Shown here one piece after another: positions 11,301-23,100 of a stretch of DNA of 64,000 bases. The notes below the pieces were generated by a model. That model searched no databases. It saw nothing but the letters and a program-made list of their open reading frames with translations, and was not told the origin of the DNA. Positions within the stretch are counted from its first letter, which is position 1; the number at the start of each line of letters is the position of its first letter. Source of the DNA: Micractinium sp. NFX-FRZ (lineage: Eukaryota > Chlorophyta > Trebouxiophyceae > Chlorellales > Chlorellaceae); the NCBI GenBank assembly GCA_029339195.1, contig JAPTJF010000213.1, positions 1 through 64,000 on the forward strand, read 5' to 3'. A program made the translations under genes and the position numbers.

Positions 11301-14300
11301 TCAAGATCCTTCCCTGCCCATCCTGGGGCGTCCGTCTGCCCACCTGCCTGCCTGCATCTGCCCCCCCCCCCCAGCCGACGCGACCCATTTGCCTTTCCCC
11401 CACCTGCCCCACCCTAACCCCCCACCCACAGATGGTTGATCGGCTGGATGCGGATGCCATCCCGCCTCAGGTGTGCAGCAACTCGTACGCCGCCCTGCAC
11501 AAGGTGGTGGCCCGCGCGCTGTTCAGGTGGGTGGGGGTGGGCCAGCAAAGGGTGTTGTCTGAGGTGGGAGGTTGCAGGGCGAGAGCGTCGCCGCTGTCGG
11601 GGAGCGGCAAGCAAGAGTTGCAACCCTTGCTTGCCTGTCTGCTTTTGGCAGCAGAGAGCCTTTTGGCAGGAGGAGGCGGAGGTGTGTTGCGCCAACCGGC
11701 TGTGCATGCCGGCTCATGCCATGCTGTTTTCCCTGTGTCCCCTGCCCCGCGGGCCCCCTGCAGGGCGCATGTGGAGGGGAAGCTGAAGGCAGAGATCATC
11801 CAGGTGTGGCGGGGCGGGGCGGGGTGGGGGAATGTGTTGCTGGCTGCCTGGGTGGCTGGATGAGAGCGGGTTGACTCTCAGACGCTGTCAGCAGGGCTGA
11901 GCAGTTGTCGGGTCGGACCGCTACACATCGCTGGCCTGCCCTGGCCCAGCCGTTCTTTGCCTGCCAGCACCACGCCCACCGATTATGGTATCGTATGGAC
12001 CCATTCAGCTCCGCGCCGCCCGCCCGCCCTTGCAAGCACGAATGCAGGACCTGGCCCGCAACATCGGTCTGCCCACCCTTTCTTCTCCCGCCTCGCCTGT
12101 GGCCGTGCAGGACCCAGCCCGCTACGTGTCGCGCGACCCAGAGATGGCGCAGACGCTGCTGGACCAGCGGCAGAGCGGTGAGCCGGCCTGCCCCCCAGGC
12201 TGCAAGCTTCCCGTGGCCAGGCCTGTGGTGCCCCTGCGCCCACCAACCGTGTGCTGCCATATCGAGGCGCTGCGCCTGTCCTGCCAGCCCACTTTTGTGC
12301 AGCAGCAACGGGTCGCCCCTACCCTCTGCTGTGCTCTCTTCTGCCCGCCCGTGTGTGTTCAAACAGGCAAGCAGCTGTCGCTGACCACCATCAGCATTCA
12401 ACTACCACCAACCCCCACACCAGTATGTCTGTCTCCCACAGTCTGTTGCATCCGTGTGCCCACGTGCCCCTCTGCAGGCAAGCAGCTGCTGCTGATCACC
12501 AACTCTGACTACTTCTACACCCACCGCATGATGAGCTTCGCCTACGACTGCTTCCTGCCCCAGGGGCAGACCTGGCGCGACCTGTTCGACATGGTGAATG
12601 GGGGCACGGGGGCTCGTGCCGGGAGGGTTCCTGCTTCGGGGCTGCCATCTGGCGCGATTTGTCCGTCATGCTGGAGCCTGGAGTTGGGCCTGGGGTGGGG
12701 GCGGGGTGTGTTGTTGGGTGCTCAGGGGCAACGCAAGGGTGTGCGGGAGGTGGCAATGCTAGGCGCCCTCTTTCCTCCCCTCCCCGCCCGTCTGTGCCCC
12801 ACCTCCGGCGCTCTCCCTCCCGTCCCTCCTGACCTTCTCCCCTTACCCCCTCCAGGTCATCGTGAACGCCCGCAAGCCCGACTTCTTTGTCAACAGCATG
12901 TCGCTGTATGAGGTGGTCACCGAGGACGGCCTCATGCGCCCCTCCTTCTCACTCAAGCGGGGCGGCGTCTACTGCGGCGGCTCGGGTGAGGACGGGGCGA
13001 GGGAGGGAAGGAGGGAGGGGCTGGGTGTGGCCAGGATGCATGGCATGCAGCAGGGCAGGGTGAAGCGACCAGGCTGCATGCAGCAGGGGAGGCAGAGGCA
13101 CCAGGATGCTTGCCATGCAGCCGGGGAGGCAGAGAGACCAGCTGCTGGGCGTGCTTGCTCCTGCCAGCCTTGCCTGCCTGCATCCGTCACCCTCATATCC
13201 TGCACCAACTTCCTGGCCTGACCTGGCTTTGACGCAACCGGGTCTCTCCTCTTGCCCTGCAGCCGCGCTGGTTGAGAAGGCACTGGGTGTGACAGGGGAC
13301 TCCATCCTGTATGTGGGGGACCACATCTGTGAGTGGGGGGGGGGCGGGCCTGGTGGGAGGTGATGGGGCTGAAGGGCAGCCGTGCTTGCCAGCAGGCCTG
13401 AAGGCAAAGGGCCGTTGCCTTGCTGGGCTGTACTGCCGACCACTAGTCCACCCCCTGCCCTTGTCCCCGGATCCCCGCTCTTGCTGACCTGCTCTGTTTC
13501 GCCCCACCCTGCAAACACCGTCGCCGCCCTGGCCAGTACAAAGGTTTGGTGTGGCGGCCGCTCGTCAATTTTTTCCTGCGGTGAGCCCTCGCCCTGTCTT
13601 CCTTCCTTCTTCCTCCCTCTCACGCACAGACACGGATGCTGCTTTGGCCAAGATGAAGCTCAACTGGCGCACTGCCCTGGTCATTGCTGAGCTGGAGCTG
13701 GAGATTGAGGCGCTGGCGCAGGGGAGGCAGCACCGCACGCAGCTCAAGGTGGGGCGGCGAGGGCGTGGGTGCAGGTGCTTGTTGTGTATGGGTGCGCGTG
13801 TGTGTGCGGCTCCTCAACACATCGTGCACACCACGGCAGCGCTGGCACGTGCAGGGCAGCACCGGATACAGCTCAGCATGAACGTTTTGTAGCCACAGAA
13901 CTGCTTTCGAGAGGGACAGTAGCGCTGGCGACACAAGCTCGACACTCAATACGTGCTCGCTCTCCTCCCTCCCGCAGGAGCTGCTGAACAAGAAGGACAT
14001 GGTGGGCGACTGCTTCAACCAGCTGCGCCTGGCCCGCCAGCGCGCGCTCTCGCAGGACGTCGGCGTGGTGAGCCTCTCCCCGATTGGGCCAGCAGGAGCA
14101 TACTGGCCAGCCTGCTCAATGCGTTTGTCCAGCATGCTCATTGCCTTGCCTCTGACGCGCGTGGAACGGCCAATGCATTCCCATGGGAGGGGCCTCTTAC
14201 CCACCGCATCCTGCCTCCCTGCCTCTCTCCTTGTCCCTGATTCCCGCTCCACTCCTATTGCTCTCCTGCCCGTCTGCCTGCCCACCGACCGCACTCCACT

Positions 14301-15750
14301 CTTGCTGCCGGCCTTCCTGCCCACCACCCACTGCCCCCGCTCCACCCCTGTTGTGTCTGCCTGCCGCCCACCTGTCCGGTGCTTGCCCGGCTGCCTACTG
14401 ACCCCGCTCCGCCTCTGCTGCCGCCCCCCGTGCCCGCCCGCCTCCCAGGTGCGCCCCGACATGCTGGGCGGCCTGCAGATGGGGCCGCTGGCCTCGACAG
14501 ATGATGAGCAGGAGATGAACGACACGCTGGGGCAGCTGTTGATGGTGATGCAGATTCTGGATGACGAGATTGGTGGGTTGGGAGTGAGGCTGGGAAGGGG
14601 GGGTGGCGGGACACGGTAAGGGAGGTGAGCGGCTGTGGCTGGCGTGGAGATGGTGCCGCCGGCGTGAATGGGCACTCACTCGTGCTGCTGCTCTCTGTCT
14701 GCTGCTCCTGACCGACACTGCAGGCCCCATGATTGAGGCAGATGGCATGCACTTCAACCGCCGGTAAGTTGTGCCTGTCCGCCTGCCTGTCCGCCTGCGT
14801 GTCGTAGCATGTTGGTGGTCTCTGTTGGCGCCCTGCTTGGCCACGCGGTTCAATGCTGCTGCAGCAGATCACCCTGCACCTTGGGTTCCCGCCTCGCCCC
14901 TGCAGGTGGGGCTACCTGTCTCGCGCGGGCGTGAACGACAAGAGCCAGCTGATGCGGCAGATCGAGAAGTATGCAGACATCTTCACGAGCAGGGTGTCCA
15001 ACTTCCTGCGCTACACGCCCTTTGAGGTGGGGCGACAGCTGGGACGCAGGCAGGGCACTGTCGTTTGGGTGTGGGCATGCTCGTGTGTGTGCTGCGGCAC
15101 GCTGCACCCCACTGCTGGCACCTTGGCAGCCCAAAGCTGTCGGGCTGCCTGGTTTCTGTTGGAGCGGCTTCCATTGCTGCCTGTAAATGCCTGGCTGCTG
15201 CCACATCACCTCACAAGCCCGCCCTGCTCTGCCCTCCCTGCCTCACACCCTCCCTCCCTCCCCTCCCTTCGCCCTCCTTCCCCCGCGCCCTCCCGCACTG
15301 CAGACGAGACAACTGGCCCGATTGGTGACCAGTTGTTTGCGTTCCTATTGTAAACACCACCTTCCCCCTGCCACCCCCGCCCCTCCCGCACCGCAGTACT
15401 TCCGCTCCCCGGCACAGCTCCTGGTGCACGACCGCCCCACCGCCGACCCACTGGTCCTGGCCTCCTCTGTCACCGCCTCCTCCGAAAACGACGGCCCGCC
15501 CCCCAACACTGCCAGCGGGTTTGGGTACGGCAGCAGCTATGGCGCCGGCAGTGCTGGCTCCGGCGCAAGCGGCAGCGACGAGCACGCCGGCAGCGCCAGC
15601 GGCAGCAGCAATGCTGGCGCCGGCGCCAGCAACGGCAGCACCAGCGCCCCCGCCAGCGCTCGCGGCAGCACCGCCACCGCGGCTGCAGCCGCTGCCACCG
15701 GAGGGCGTCCCTTCTCCCGCTCCTCTGCCCGGCGCCGGGCTGGCCAGTAA
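8380..15750 (+). CDS. HAD-superfamily 5'-nucleotidase (cytosolic IMP-GMP type family), organelle-targeted form
   Basis: Twenty-one exons: 8380-8700, 8963-9012, 9181-9333, 9543-9631, 9821-9838, 10146-10177, 10408-10550, 10816-10864, 11032-11136, 11432-11526, 11764-11803, 12111-12177, 12478-12593, 12856-12985, 13263-13328, 13630-13748, 13978-14067, 14449-14572, 14724-14763, 14906-15026, 15397-15750; 773 aa. HAD motif I is DMDYT (207-211, nucleophile D207, acid D209), motif II is LITNSD (T395), and the late acidic motif is VGDHIYTD (D489, D494). The C-terminal block RWGYLSRAG ... YADIFTSRVSNF is typical of the family (GDHIYGD, WG, Y-FR). It should dephosphorylate purine nucleoside monophosphates, or an unknown phosphate ester, as plant homologues are uncharacterised. 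The first 75 residues are rich in Ala/Arg/Ser and look like a plastid or mitochondrial presequence. The C terminus is Ser/Gly/Ala-rich and non-conserved. Exon 5 is only 18 nt but carries the catalytic DMDYT start. Confidence 0.9.
9870..9968 (+). repeat. 75-bp-spaced echo of an exon 5 end word in intron 5
   Basis: GTGGTTGTGATTAC followed by GGTGG or AGTGG occurs at about 9870-9890 and 9945-9965. Both resemble the end and donor of the 18-nt exon just upstream (GGATTACAGTGAG at 9831-9843). Likely small tandem duplication; partly simple sequence. Confidence 0.4.
12364..12394 (+). repeat. Echo copy of the exon 13 acceptor in intron 12
   Basis: CAGGCAAGCAGCTG followed by near-identical bases repeats the real acceptor and exon start at 12475-12505, 111 bp upstream of it. 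Only the downstream copy gives the conserved LITNSD motif; the upstream one reads LTTIS and is taken as a decoy. Confidence 0.7.
13034..13139 (+). repeat. Minisatellite in intron 14 of the 5'-nucleotidase gene
   Basis: Three imperfect units of about 35 to 40 bp built on ATGCAGCAGGG, GGCAGAG and ACCAGG words. Non-coding. Confidence 0.6.
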
Positions 15751-16732
15751 GCCGGCTACCCCTGAGCCGGCCAGCTTACTTGCTTAGGGCGACCAGCCAG
15801 CCTGCGTTTGTGCGGCCAACCAGCCTGCCTGCCGGCATGCCTGCATGCCTTGTACCACCAGTCGACTCACTCCCCCGCCCAACACATCCTCCCATGATGC
15901 TGCACCCACCATTCTTTCTTCCCTCTCGACCCCTGCCCCTCCTTCTCCTTCCCTGCTTTACACATATGCATGCACACCACTGCCTCGACATACCCCCCCC
16001 TGTATTCTCTATGATGAAGGAAAGAACAGCACTGTGCCGGATGTCAGCTCGCCTTGCCCCTTTTTGCCCCCCGCGCACCACCCTCCCCCCCTTTTGTTCC
16101 GCGCCGTTTTGTTTCCCTATTCACCCTGTTCTCCACGTTCGCCCCCCTCTTGATCAATCCCTCTTGAGCGCTGCTAGCCCGTTGTCCTCACCTAAGCCCA
16201 CGTCTCTGCCATGCCCGCCCCTGGGTGCCGCCCCCACTGGGCCCCTGTCGGCTGGGCTGGCTCCCGATCCACCATTCTCAGCATTGCCCCCCGCTTCGCG
16301 CGTTAGCGACCTTTGATGCAACAGTGACAGAGTCGGAATCAAGGGAGGGATGGAGGCGCTGGGCAGAGGGACGTAGGCAGTGTGCACGAGGCTGGTGTGC
16401 ATGAAGGTGCTGTACGCAACAGGCAGCAATGTCAAGTTCTGTGTGTATGTATGCATGCATGTGTTTGGGTGCTGCGCTGAGGCTGGCTGCGCACATGGAA
16501 AGAAGGAGGAGCCAGGTGCAGGCAAGAAGATTGGCCCGCTGCAGGCAGGCGATACTTGTGTTGAGCGCCCAAAGAATGCAGGCAGGCGCCGCTTGCGGCA
16601 GGCAGCGGGGTGTGCCACAAGTGCCGTATGCGCGGGCCCTGCCATAACATAACCCCTCCACCGCCCAAGCTGCAAATGGAGCCAGCAAGGAGCCAGCTGG
16701 CTTGCCAGCTGGCGGCCAGACCAAGTCACGGA
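15751..16732. other. Convergent intergenic region
   Basis: 3' flanks of the 5'-nucleotidase (+) and Rieske (-) genes. Pyrimidine-rich from 15860 to 16160. No gene supported. Confidence 0.5.
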
Positions 16733-19155
16733 TTATGGTAGAGAGTTGCCCATCATGCTGCGGCGGCGCTGGTGGGGGTGAGGCTCTGGCAGGTCCTCAG
16801 GCCAGCAGTCCTCCCCCTCGCCTGTGGGGGCAGAGTGGTGGTGGGGAGAGCAACTGCTGGAGGCATTGTGCGGGTGATGCAGAGAGCAGGCAAGGGCTGG
16901 GCAGAAGTGGATAGGATGCACAGGGAGATATGCAGGCAGGCGGGGGGCTGAAAGCGGCGACACCCTTATGCGGTCCTTGCACGCTTCCGGCAACGTATTA
17001 CCCTGACTAGAAAGCATGGCGAGGCTGTCAGCTAGCGACGTGAGAATCCCATGCAGGTAAAAGCGGGCTGCAGGCAGGACCACAGCACACCAAAGCACAC
17101 AGCTTGAATGCTCCTCCTGCAGCCCAACAAGAAGCGTACCTGAGTAGCGTGGCGAGGCGGGCGGCGAGCCGCGTGGCGACCCCATGCGCCCCTCCCCCCG
17201 CGGCGACCCCACCCGTGGTGACCGCGCCCCCTCCATGCCGTTTGCTGCGTGCAGGTGCTGCGGGCTGCAGCAGCAGGGCAGAGGCAGAATTGGGAGGTGA
17301 CTTGAACCAGCCATGGATGCCCAGGGGTATCTCATGACCAAAGGGTGCTGTGCACGGCGTGAGCACTGTCAAACAGAACAGTAGAGCACACAGGTGGGCA
17401 CACGCGGCAGGGCTGTAGGTGGGGATAAGGGTGCGCACGCCTCGACTGCCTGTCGCATGCAGATACCTGCTGCGCAGCTCACTGCCGCACGGCGCTTGGC
17501 GCACAGCCCAGCTCTTGCAAACTCCGCCGCGCAGCGGCCCCTGCTGCTGCTGCCGCTCCCAGCTGCTCTGCTTCCCTGCCCAGCCACCAACAACACAACA
17601 CTTCTGTTGCTCTGCTGGAAACCCCGGCCCGCGTAATCGGACAGCTTTGGTTGGCATTGCTTTGGTTGGGATTGGTTGCTTTGGTTGGGATGGGCTTACC
17701 TGAGCCGCAGGTGCCCGGTCTGTATCCGCAGCCCGCACTCCGCCTTGTGCGAGTATTCATCGCTGGCCAGCTGGCCCTCCAGGTTGAGCTGCCAGGAGGG
17801 AAGACAGCGGGAGGTGTGTGGAAAGCACGAGTGGAGTGGCCTGAAGGGTAACATCACACCCCAAGAGTGGAAGCATGCGCCACCGCATGCCCAGCGCATG
17901 CCTTCTCTTATGTCACTCCACCCACCCACATCCACGCAGCCCCACCGGGTCCTTTGCCCCGATACATTAGCCCGCTAAAACCCACAGACCCACCTGGTCC
18001 TGTCCTTTGCCCCGATACATTACCCCGCCAAAACCCACAGACCCACCGACCTGAACGTAGATGCCATCTGGTCGCTGCTCCACCTTGTGCGTGCGCTGCC
18101 GCTGGCCCACACTGCACACCAGTAACGGCTGGCAGGCAGGCAGGTGGGGCTACAAGGTGCCAGGCATGCCAGCAGGTGCAGGGGGAAGGTTGCTGCCCCA
18201 CAACTGCTGCCGCCTGCAGAGGCAGTGCAGCGCTGTGGTGCAAAGCCCCCAGCAGGCAATGCCTACCACTATTTCACAGCTGCCAGTCCACCCCCGGTCT
18301 GCCAGCGCCAGCCCCCCGCTGCCCACAAAGCCCCGCTGCACCCACCCCATACCCCGCACCTCTTCCACGGCCCCGGCAGCAGCTTTCCATCTGGCCCCGC
18401 AATCGTCCCCTGATACCACTTCTCTCCAGTGTCTATGGCAACATAGTAGTAGTGCCAGGGGCACTTGAGGCAGGCCTGCCCGGACGGCAGCTGCATGGGG
18501 CAAAGGCAGTGGAGACATTCAGTCATCGGCAGCAGCTCATGGCAACAGCCAGGTGGGAGGGGATGGCAGCGGCATCAGCAGCAGCACCGACTTGAGGCAG
18601 GCAGGTCGTGACTCTTTGCCATCACCATCCCAAGACGTTCTGGCGGAGGCAGCAGCACCGCCTGGGGCAGGAAGATGGTGATGCAGGCAAGCCTGCGCAC
18701 ACACACACCTCTTCTATGTCCCCCAGCGCCAGCGGGCCGCCAGCGTGGAAGCACACGCTGTCCAGGCAGTGCAGCTTGCCGTCGTGCTTCAGCACAGTCA
18801 CGTACCGGCCCTGCAGGGGAAGCAACAGAAAACGCACAGCAGGGTGCGATGGAGGTCGGGTTGGGGCACGGCTGCGCAAGGGTGCGGCGGCCACCGTGGG
18901 AGGCAGTGCCGACCTCCGCCCGGAGGGCGCAGGCAGTGCCCGCCGCCCACCGCCGTCCGCGCCCCAAGGGCAGCCTGCCGTGCCGTGCCGGCGCGCTCGG
19001 CACTCTGACCACGTCCCACGACGCCGTCTTGGGCGCGGCGACAGTTAGGGAGCCGGGCCCACCTCGAGTTGCGCGTGCAGGCGCCCGCCGCTGGGCGCGT
19101 CCTCCAGGCGACCCACAAAGTGCCACGGCCGCTCTTCTTCAGCTGTCTCTGCCAT
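16733..19155 (-). CDS. Rieske 2Fe-2S domain protein
   Basis: Exons: 19063-19155, 18709-18810, 18360-18490, 18051-18111, 17700-17788, 17140-17264, 16733-16821; 229 aa, all phases consistent. The cluster ligands are C51-F-H53 (CFHAGGPL) and C75-P-W-H78 (CPWHYYYVAIDTGEKW), the normal C-X-H ... C-X2-H pattern, so a 2Fe-2S cluster should bind. There is no membrane segment and no catalytic non-haem iron domain after the Rieske fold, so it is a small soluble ferredoxin-like Rieske protein, of the RFESD kind, rather than an oxygenase or the cytochrome bc/b6f subunit. The start MAETAEEERPWHFVG has no obvious transit peptide. Exons 6 and 7 encode a Ser/Pro/Arg tail (SPRVGSPRGEGR) that may be phosphorylated (inference). 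Redox partner unknown. Divergent from CHLP. Confidence 0.87.
17641..17694 (+). repeat. TTGGTTGGG-type minisatellite in intron 5 of the Rieske gene
   Basis: Repeats of CTTTGGTTGG(G/C)AT with small changes, five TTGGTTGG words in about 55 bp, right next to the exon 5 donor on the minus strand. Confidence 0.65.
17950..18053 (-). repeat. 53-bp tandem duplication carrying the exon 4 donor of the Rieske gene
   Basis: Unit 1 at 17950-17996 and unit 2 at 18003-18053 share CCTTTGCCCCGATACATTA and AACCCACAGACCCACC. Unit 2 contains the end of exon 4 and its donor; unit 1 is an intronic copy with its own CAG|GTGGGT, so it is a potential second donor. Confidence 0.75.
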
Positions 19156-20121
19156 GGTGATCAGACTGTGAGCAGTGGCAATGTCGGACTATGCAGCAGC
19201 GGGCTTGCGGAGGAGGGGTGAACAGGAGGCTTCACCCCAAGGTTGGATGCCTGTGCCGATTTAGCGATCAGAGTTACCGGGAGGACGCGAAAGAACAGAT
19301 GAGTGTCGAGGAGAGGCACAGCGGCCGTGAAGGGTTCTGGGCGGTGCATGGCGTTGGCGTCGTGGACGCGTCGGTGGGCATGTGGCCATTCTCCTATCCC
19401 CTTAGCTTCCAGCGCACTTTCTGCACGCACGACAAGCTGTGTTGAATTCAACGGGTAGCTGCACACATGCCTGGAAGGCCTCAAGCTGGGGCAGTGTACA
19501 CGCCGATACGTCAACCCAGAGTGCACGCGGTGCTCGAAGGCCAAGTTTGCCTGCTGATGCAGGCTGCATTGCTTGTTGTTGCTGCCATCATCAAACGTGT
19601 ATGCAGTTGGTCTCCCGCTGTACACACCCTCTCAGGCACCCTTGTGATGGCAACTCTATTGGGGGTGGGGATGCAGCAAACTGGCAACTTAGTTCAAGTT
19701 CAAGCGGCTGAACGGCGGGTGCTGCTGTTGCGCCCCCTCGAGCAGGTCTGCACCAATCGAGGCGGTGACACACGACCTCTAAGGTACACACAACGGATGT
19801 AACTCCTCTACACCTGTGTGTCACTTGGGTCAGGCGGCCCATGTAAGCTTCTCGGGTCCGGCCGCTGCTGCTGCCTGCCGCTGCCGCTGGCGGCGGCGCC
19901 CGCCCAGGTGCTGCCACCCACCCCAGGGGCGCCTGCTACACCTTTGTGGCCGCTGCGCTAGCTGAAATATCAAGGCCGCATCGCCGATCGTTGTGGAAAC
20001 GCTCCAACCGGTCCAGCTAGGCCGGGCACAGCAGGCTGACCAGGGAAGATTGAGCGGATAGAGGCAAAATACAGAGTGCATGCCGAGCGCTGTGCACTTG
20101 CCAATTCACTCCCCTATCACC
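19156..20121. other. Divergent promoter region between the Rieske and CHLP genes
   Basis: Nearly 1 kb between opposed starts. Moderate GC and no conserved frame. It should hold the light-responsive promoter expected of a chlorophyll-pathway gene, but I recognise no specific element. Confidence 0.5.
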
Positions 20122-23100
20122 ATGGCGTCTGCTGTTGCTGCTGCAAGTGCCGTGGGCGCCACTGCCCGGGTGTCCACCAGGCAGGTGGCCCCCTCTGCCT
20201 TTGTGGGCGCCCCTGTGCAGCGCCGTCAGGCCCTGGCAGCCCGCACCGTGTCCCAGAAGGCAGTGCAGCAGTCCCGCTCCACCGCGGTGAAGGTGTTTGC
20301 GGTGCGCGATGGCACCACCCTCGACCGCCCTCTGCGCGTGGCCGTCATTGGCGGTGGCCCCTCCGGCGCCTGCGCTGCCGAGTCCCTGGCCAAGGGCGGG
20401 TGTGAGGCCTTCCTCATTGAGCGCAAGATGGACAACTGCAAGGTGCGCCAGGCGGGCGTCGCCGGCAGGGGGAGGTCTTGGCGCGCCCCAGTGTGTGGGC
20501 AGGCAGCCCAGGGGGCGGCAGGCTCCCCACTTGAAGGGCATGCTGGGCAGGGTGGGAGAAGACGTGTGGTTGCCGGTCCCCTGGGCAGCAGACTGGGCAC
20601 ACCGTGCGAAAACCCTCGCCGCGCCGCCGCCGCCGCCGCCAACCCTCGTACGCACCCTGCCTGCCGCCTCGTCGCGCGCCTCGCTTCTCTGTCCCAGCCG
20701 GCCTCTCCCTCTGTCAACACACCTGCCCGTACCATCCACTTCAAATTGGGTTTCCGCCGCGCGCGCAGCCACCCACCCCCACCCAGCATCCACGTCGCCG
20801 CCCCGCACCCACATCGCCCGTCTGTATGGCCGTCCTCTCCCCTTGCTGCAGCCCTGCGGTGGTGCCATCCCCATCTGCATGGTTGAGGAGTTTGACCTGC
20901 CCATGGAGATCATTGACCGTCGCGTGACCAAGATGAAGATGATCTCCCCCTCCAACCGCGAGGTGGACGTGGGCAAGACCCTGAACGACAAGGAGTGGAT
21001 TGGCATGTGCCGCCGTGAGGTGCGGCACGCTGGAGGCAGCGCCCTCTAACAGCGGGGTGGGCGGGCATGCGGCTTTGAGCAGCGGCAGGGCGCACTTGCC
21101 AGCTGGACGGAAACAGGACCCTTTGCAGCGCTGGCGCTTGGGATACGACAGGCCGGCGGGAAACTCGAGGCTGGCGTTGGCAGGCCCCAACGCGCCCGTG
21201 CCGCCCGGCACTGCGCCGCGCTCGCATCCCTGCCGCACACCTCCCTTCTCACTTGCCCCTCCTGTCTCACCCTCCTGTCCTCCCCTGCCCTCCCTTCCCT
21301 CCCTCCCCCCAGGTGTTTGACGACTACCTGCGCAAGCGCGCCTCCAACCTGGGCGCCAACCTGATCAACGGCCTGTACATGGGCATGGAGCAGAGCAGCC
21401 CCGACGGCCCCATCACCATCCGCTACAACAAGTACAACGAGGGTGAGCTTGAGTCGCCCTGGTGGGGCGGCAGGCGCGCCAGCGCACATTGCACAGCAGT
21501 CGGGGCAGCGGCGCGCTCCGTACTGGCACGACCGCAGCAGCGCGTCTTCACCACATCTCGAGCCTGCACAGTGTGGTTTGGCTTGGCAGGAGGCCCCGCC
21601 CAGCGCCTGCGTCGCACCTTGCCCTCCCTCCTTTCCCTGTGCCCTTCCGGCACGCTGCGTTTCACTCCTCGCACGCTCTGCCCTCCCCCCTCTCCTCCTC
21701 CCCCCCTGCAGGCGACAAGGTGGGCACCCCTTCCACCATGGAGGTGGACATTGTGCTGGGTGCCGACGGCGCCAACTCTCGCGTGGCCAAGGACATTGAT
21801 GCCGGCGAGTACGACTACGCCATCGCCTTCCAGGTGGGCCGGCGGGCGCCGCATGGTGGCGCTGCATTTCATTGTCATAGGATCTGAGGAGGGAAAGGCT
21901 CCTGACGTTGGTGTGGGCTGTGGCGCGCGTCATCCCAGCGGAATTGCTGGGCCTTTACTCACCGCTGCCCCTTCGGTGTCCCGCCTCTCGTGCCTGGCGT
22001 GCAGGAGCGCATCCGCATCCCCGAGGACAAGATGGACTACTACAAGGACCTGGCAGAGATGTGAGGCGCTGCTGAGCTGGCACGCACGCTGAGCTGGCAT
22101 TGCTGAGCCGGCGATGCTGACACTGACACGCCAGCGCAGCGCGGGGCCAGCACGGCGCCATGCATGTCCCAGTGAGCCTGTCTCACATGTGGCGCCTGCC
22201 CCGTCATACAACCTTGTATGTGTGGCCAGCTGACCACCCGCCCCGCGTGCTTTCCTCCCCAATGCCTGACCCCCCTGCAGGTACGTGGGTGACGACGTGT
22301 CCCCCGACTTCTACGGCTGGGTGTTCCCCAAGTACGACCACGTGGCGGTGGGCACCGGCACGGTGGTGAACAAGACTGCCATCAAGCAGTACCAGCAGGC
22401 GACCCGGGACCGCGCCAAGGTGAAGACCGAGGGCGGCCAGATCATCCGCGTGGAGGCGCACCCCATCCCCGGTGAGCACTGGCCCCCCATCCTTATGATG
22501 CAATCTGGTGGTTGCTGCAGTGTGCGTTTTGCTGGGAAGGCAGGCGAGCCGTGTGTGCCGGTGTGTGGAGAACGCACCCCATCCTTGTTGATTGGGGCCG
22601 CTGCTGCTGTGATGGGTGATTCAGGGGTTGAGAGGCAGGCGGTGGCGCGCCATGCCAAACTGCATGTACAGCACGTGCACTGACGCACTCTTTCTGCCCG
22701 CACACCCTTGGCCTTGCTGTGCCTTGCCAGGCTGCCCCCCTGCCTCACGCCTCGCCCCTCCACCGCCCCCACGCCCCGCAGAGCACCCCCGCCCCCGCCG
22801 CGTCAAGGGCCGCGTCACCCTGGTGGGCGACGCCGCCGGTTACGTCACCAAGTGCTCCGGCGAGGGCATCTACTTTGCCGCCAAGTCGGGCCGCATGGCA
22901 GGCGAGGCCATCGTGAAGGCCTCGGAGGGCGGCAAGAAGATGGCGGGTGAGCGGGCGGCTCGGGCAGGAGTTGCAAGGACTTGAAGTGCCTGCTGCTGGT
23001 TCCTGGCTCTGTTCTGGCCGCTCGGCGGGCCTTCTCAGGGTGCGGGACGCTGCAGAGCAAGTGCCTGGACGAGTTGTGTGAGCCCCCCAAACTCAGCCTG

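Noticed and set aside
12367..12477. Treating the first GCAAGCAGCTG acceptor as the real exon 13 start
   Set aside because: Only the second copy encodes the conserved LITNSD motif directly after the DPARYVSRDPEMAQ exon.
20080..20121. Upstream in-frame ATG for CHLP (MPSAVHLPIHSPIT)
   Set aside because: The next ATG (20122) has an ACCATGG context and begins a typical algal transit peptide. The upstream one would add an unconserved stretch.
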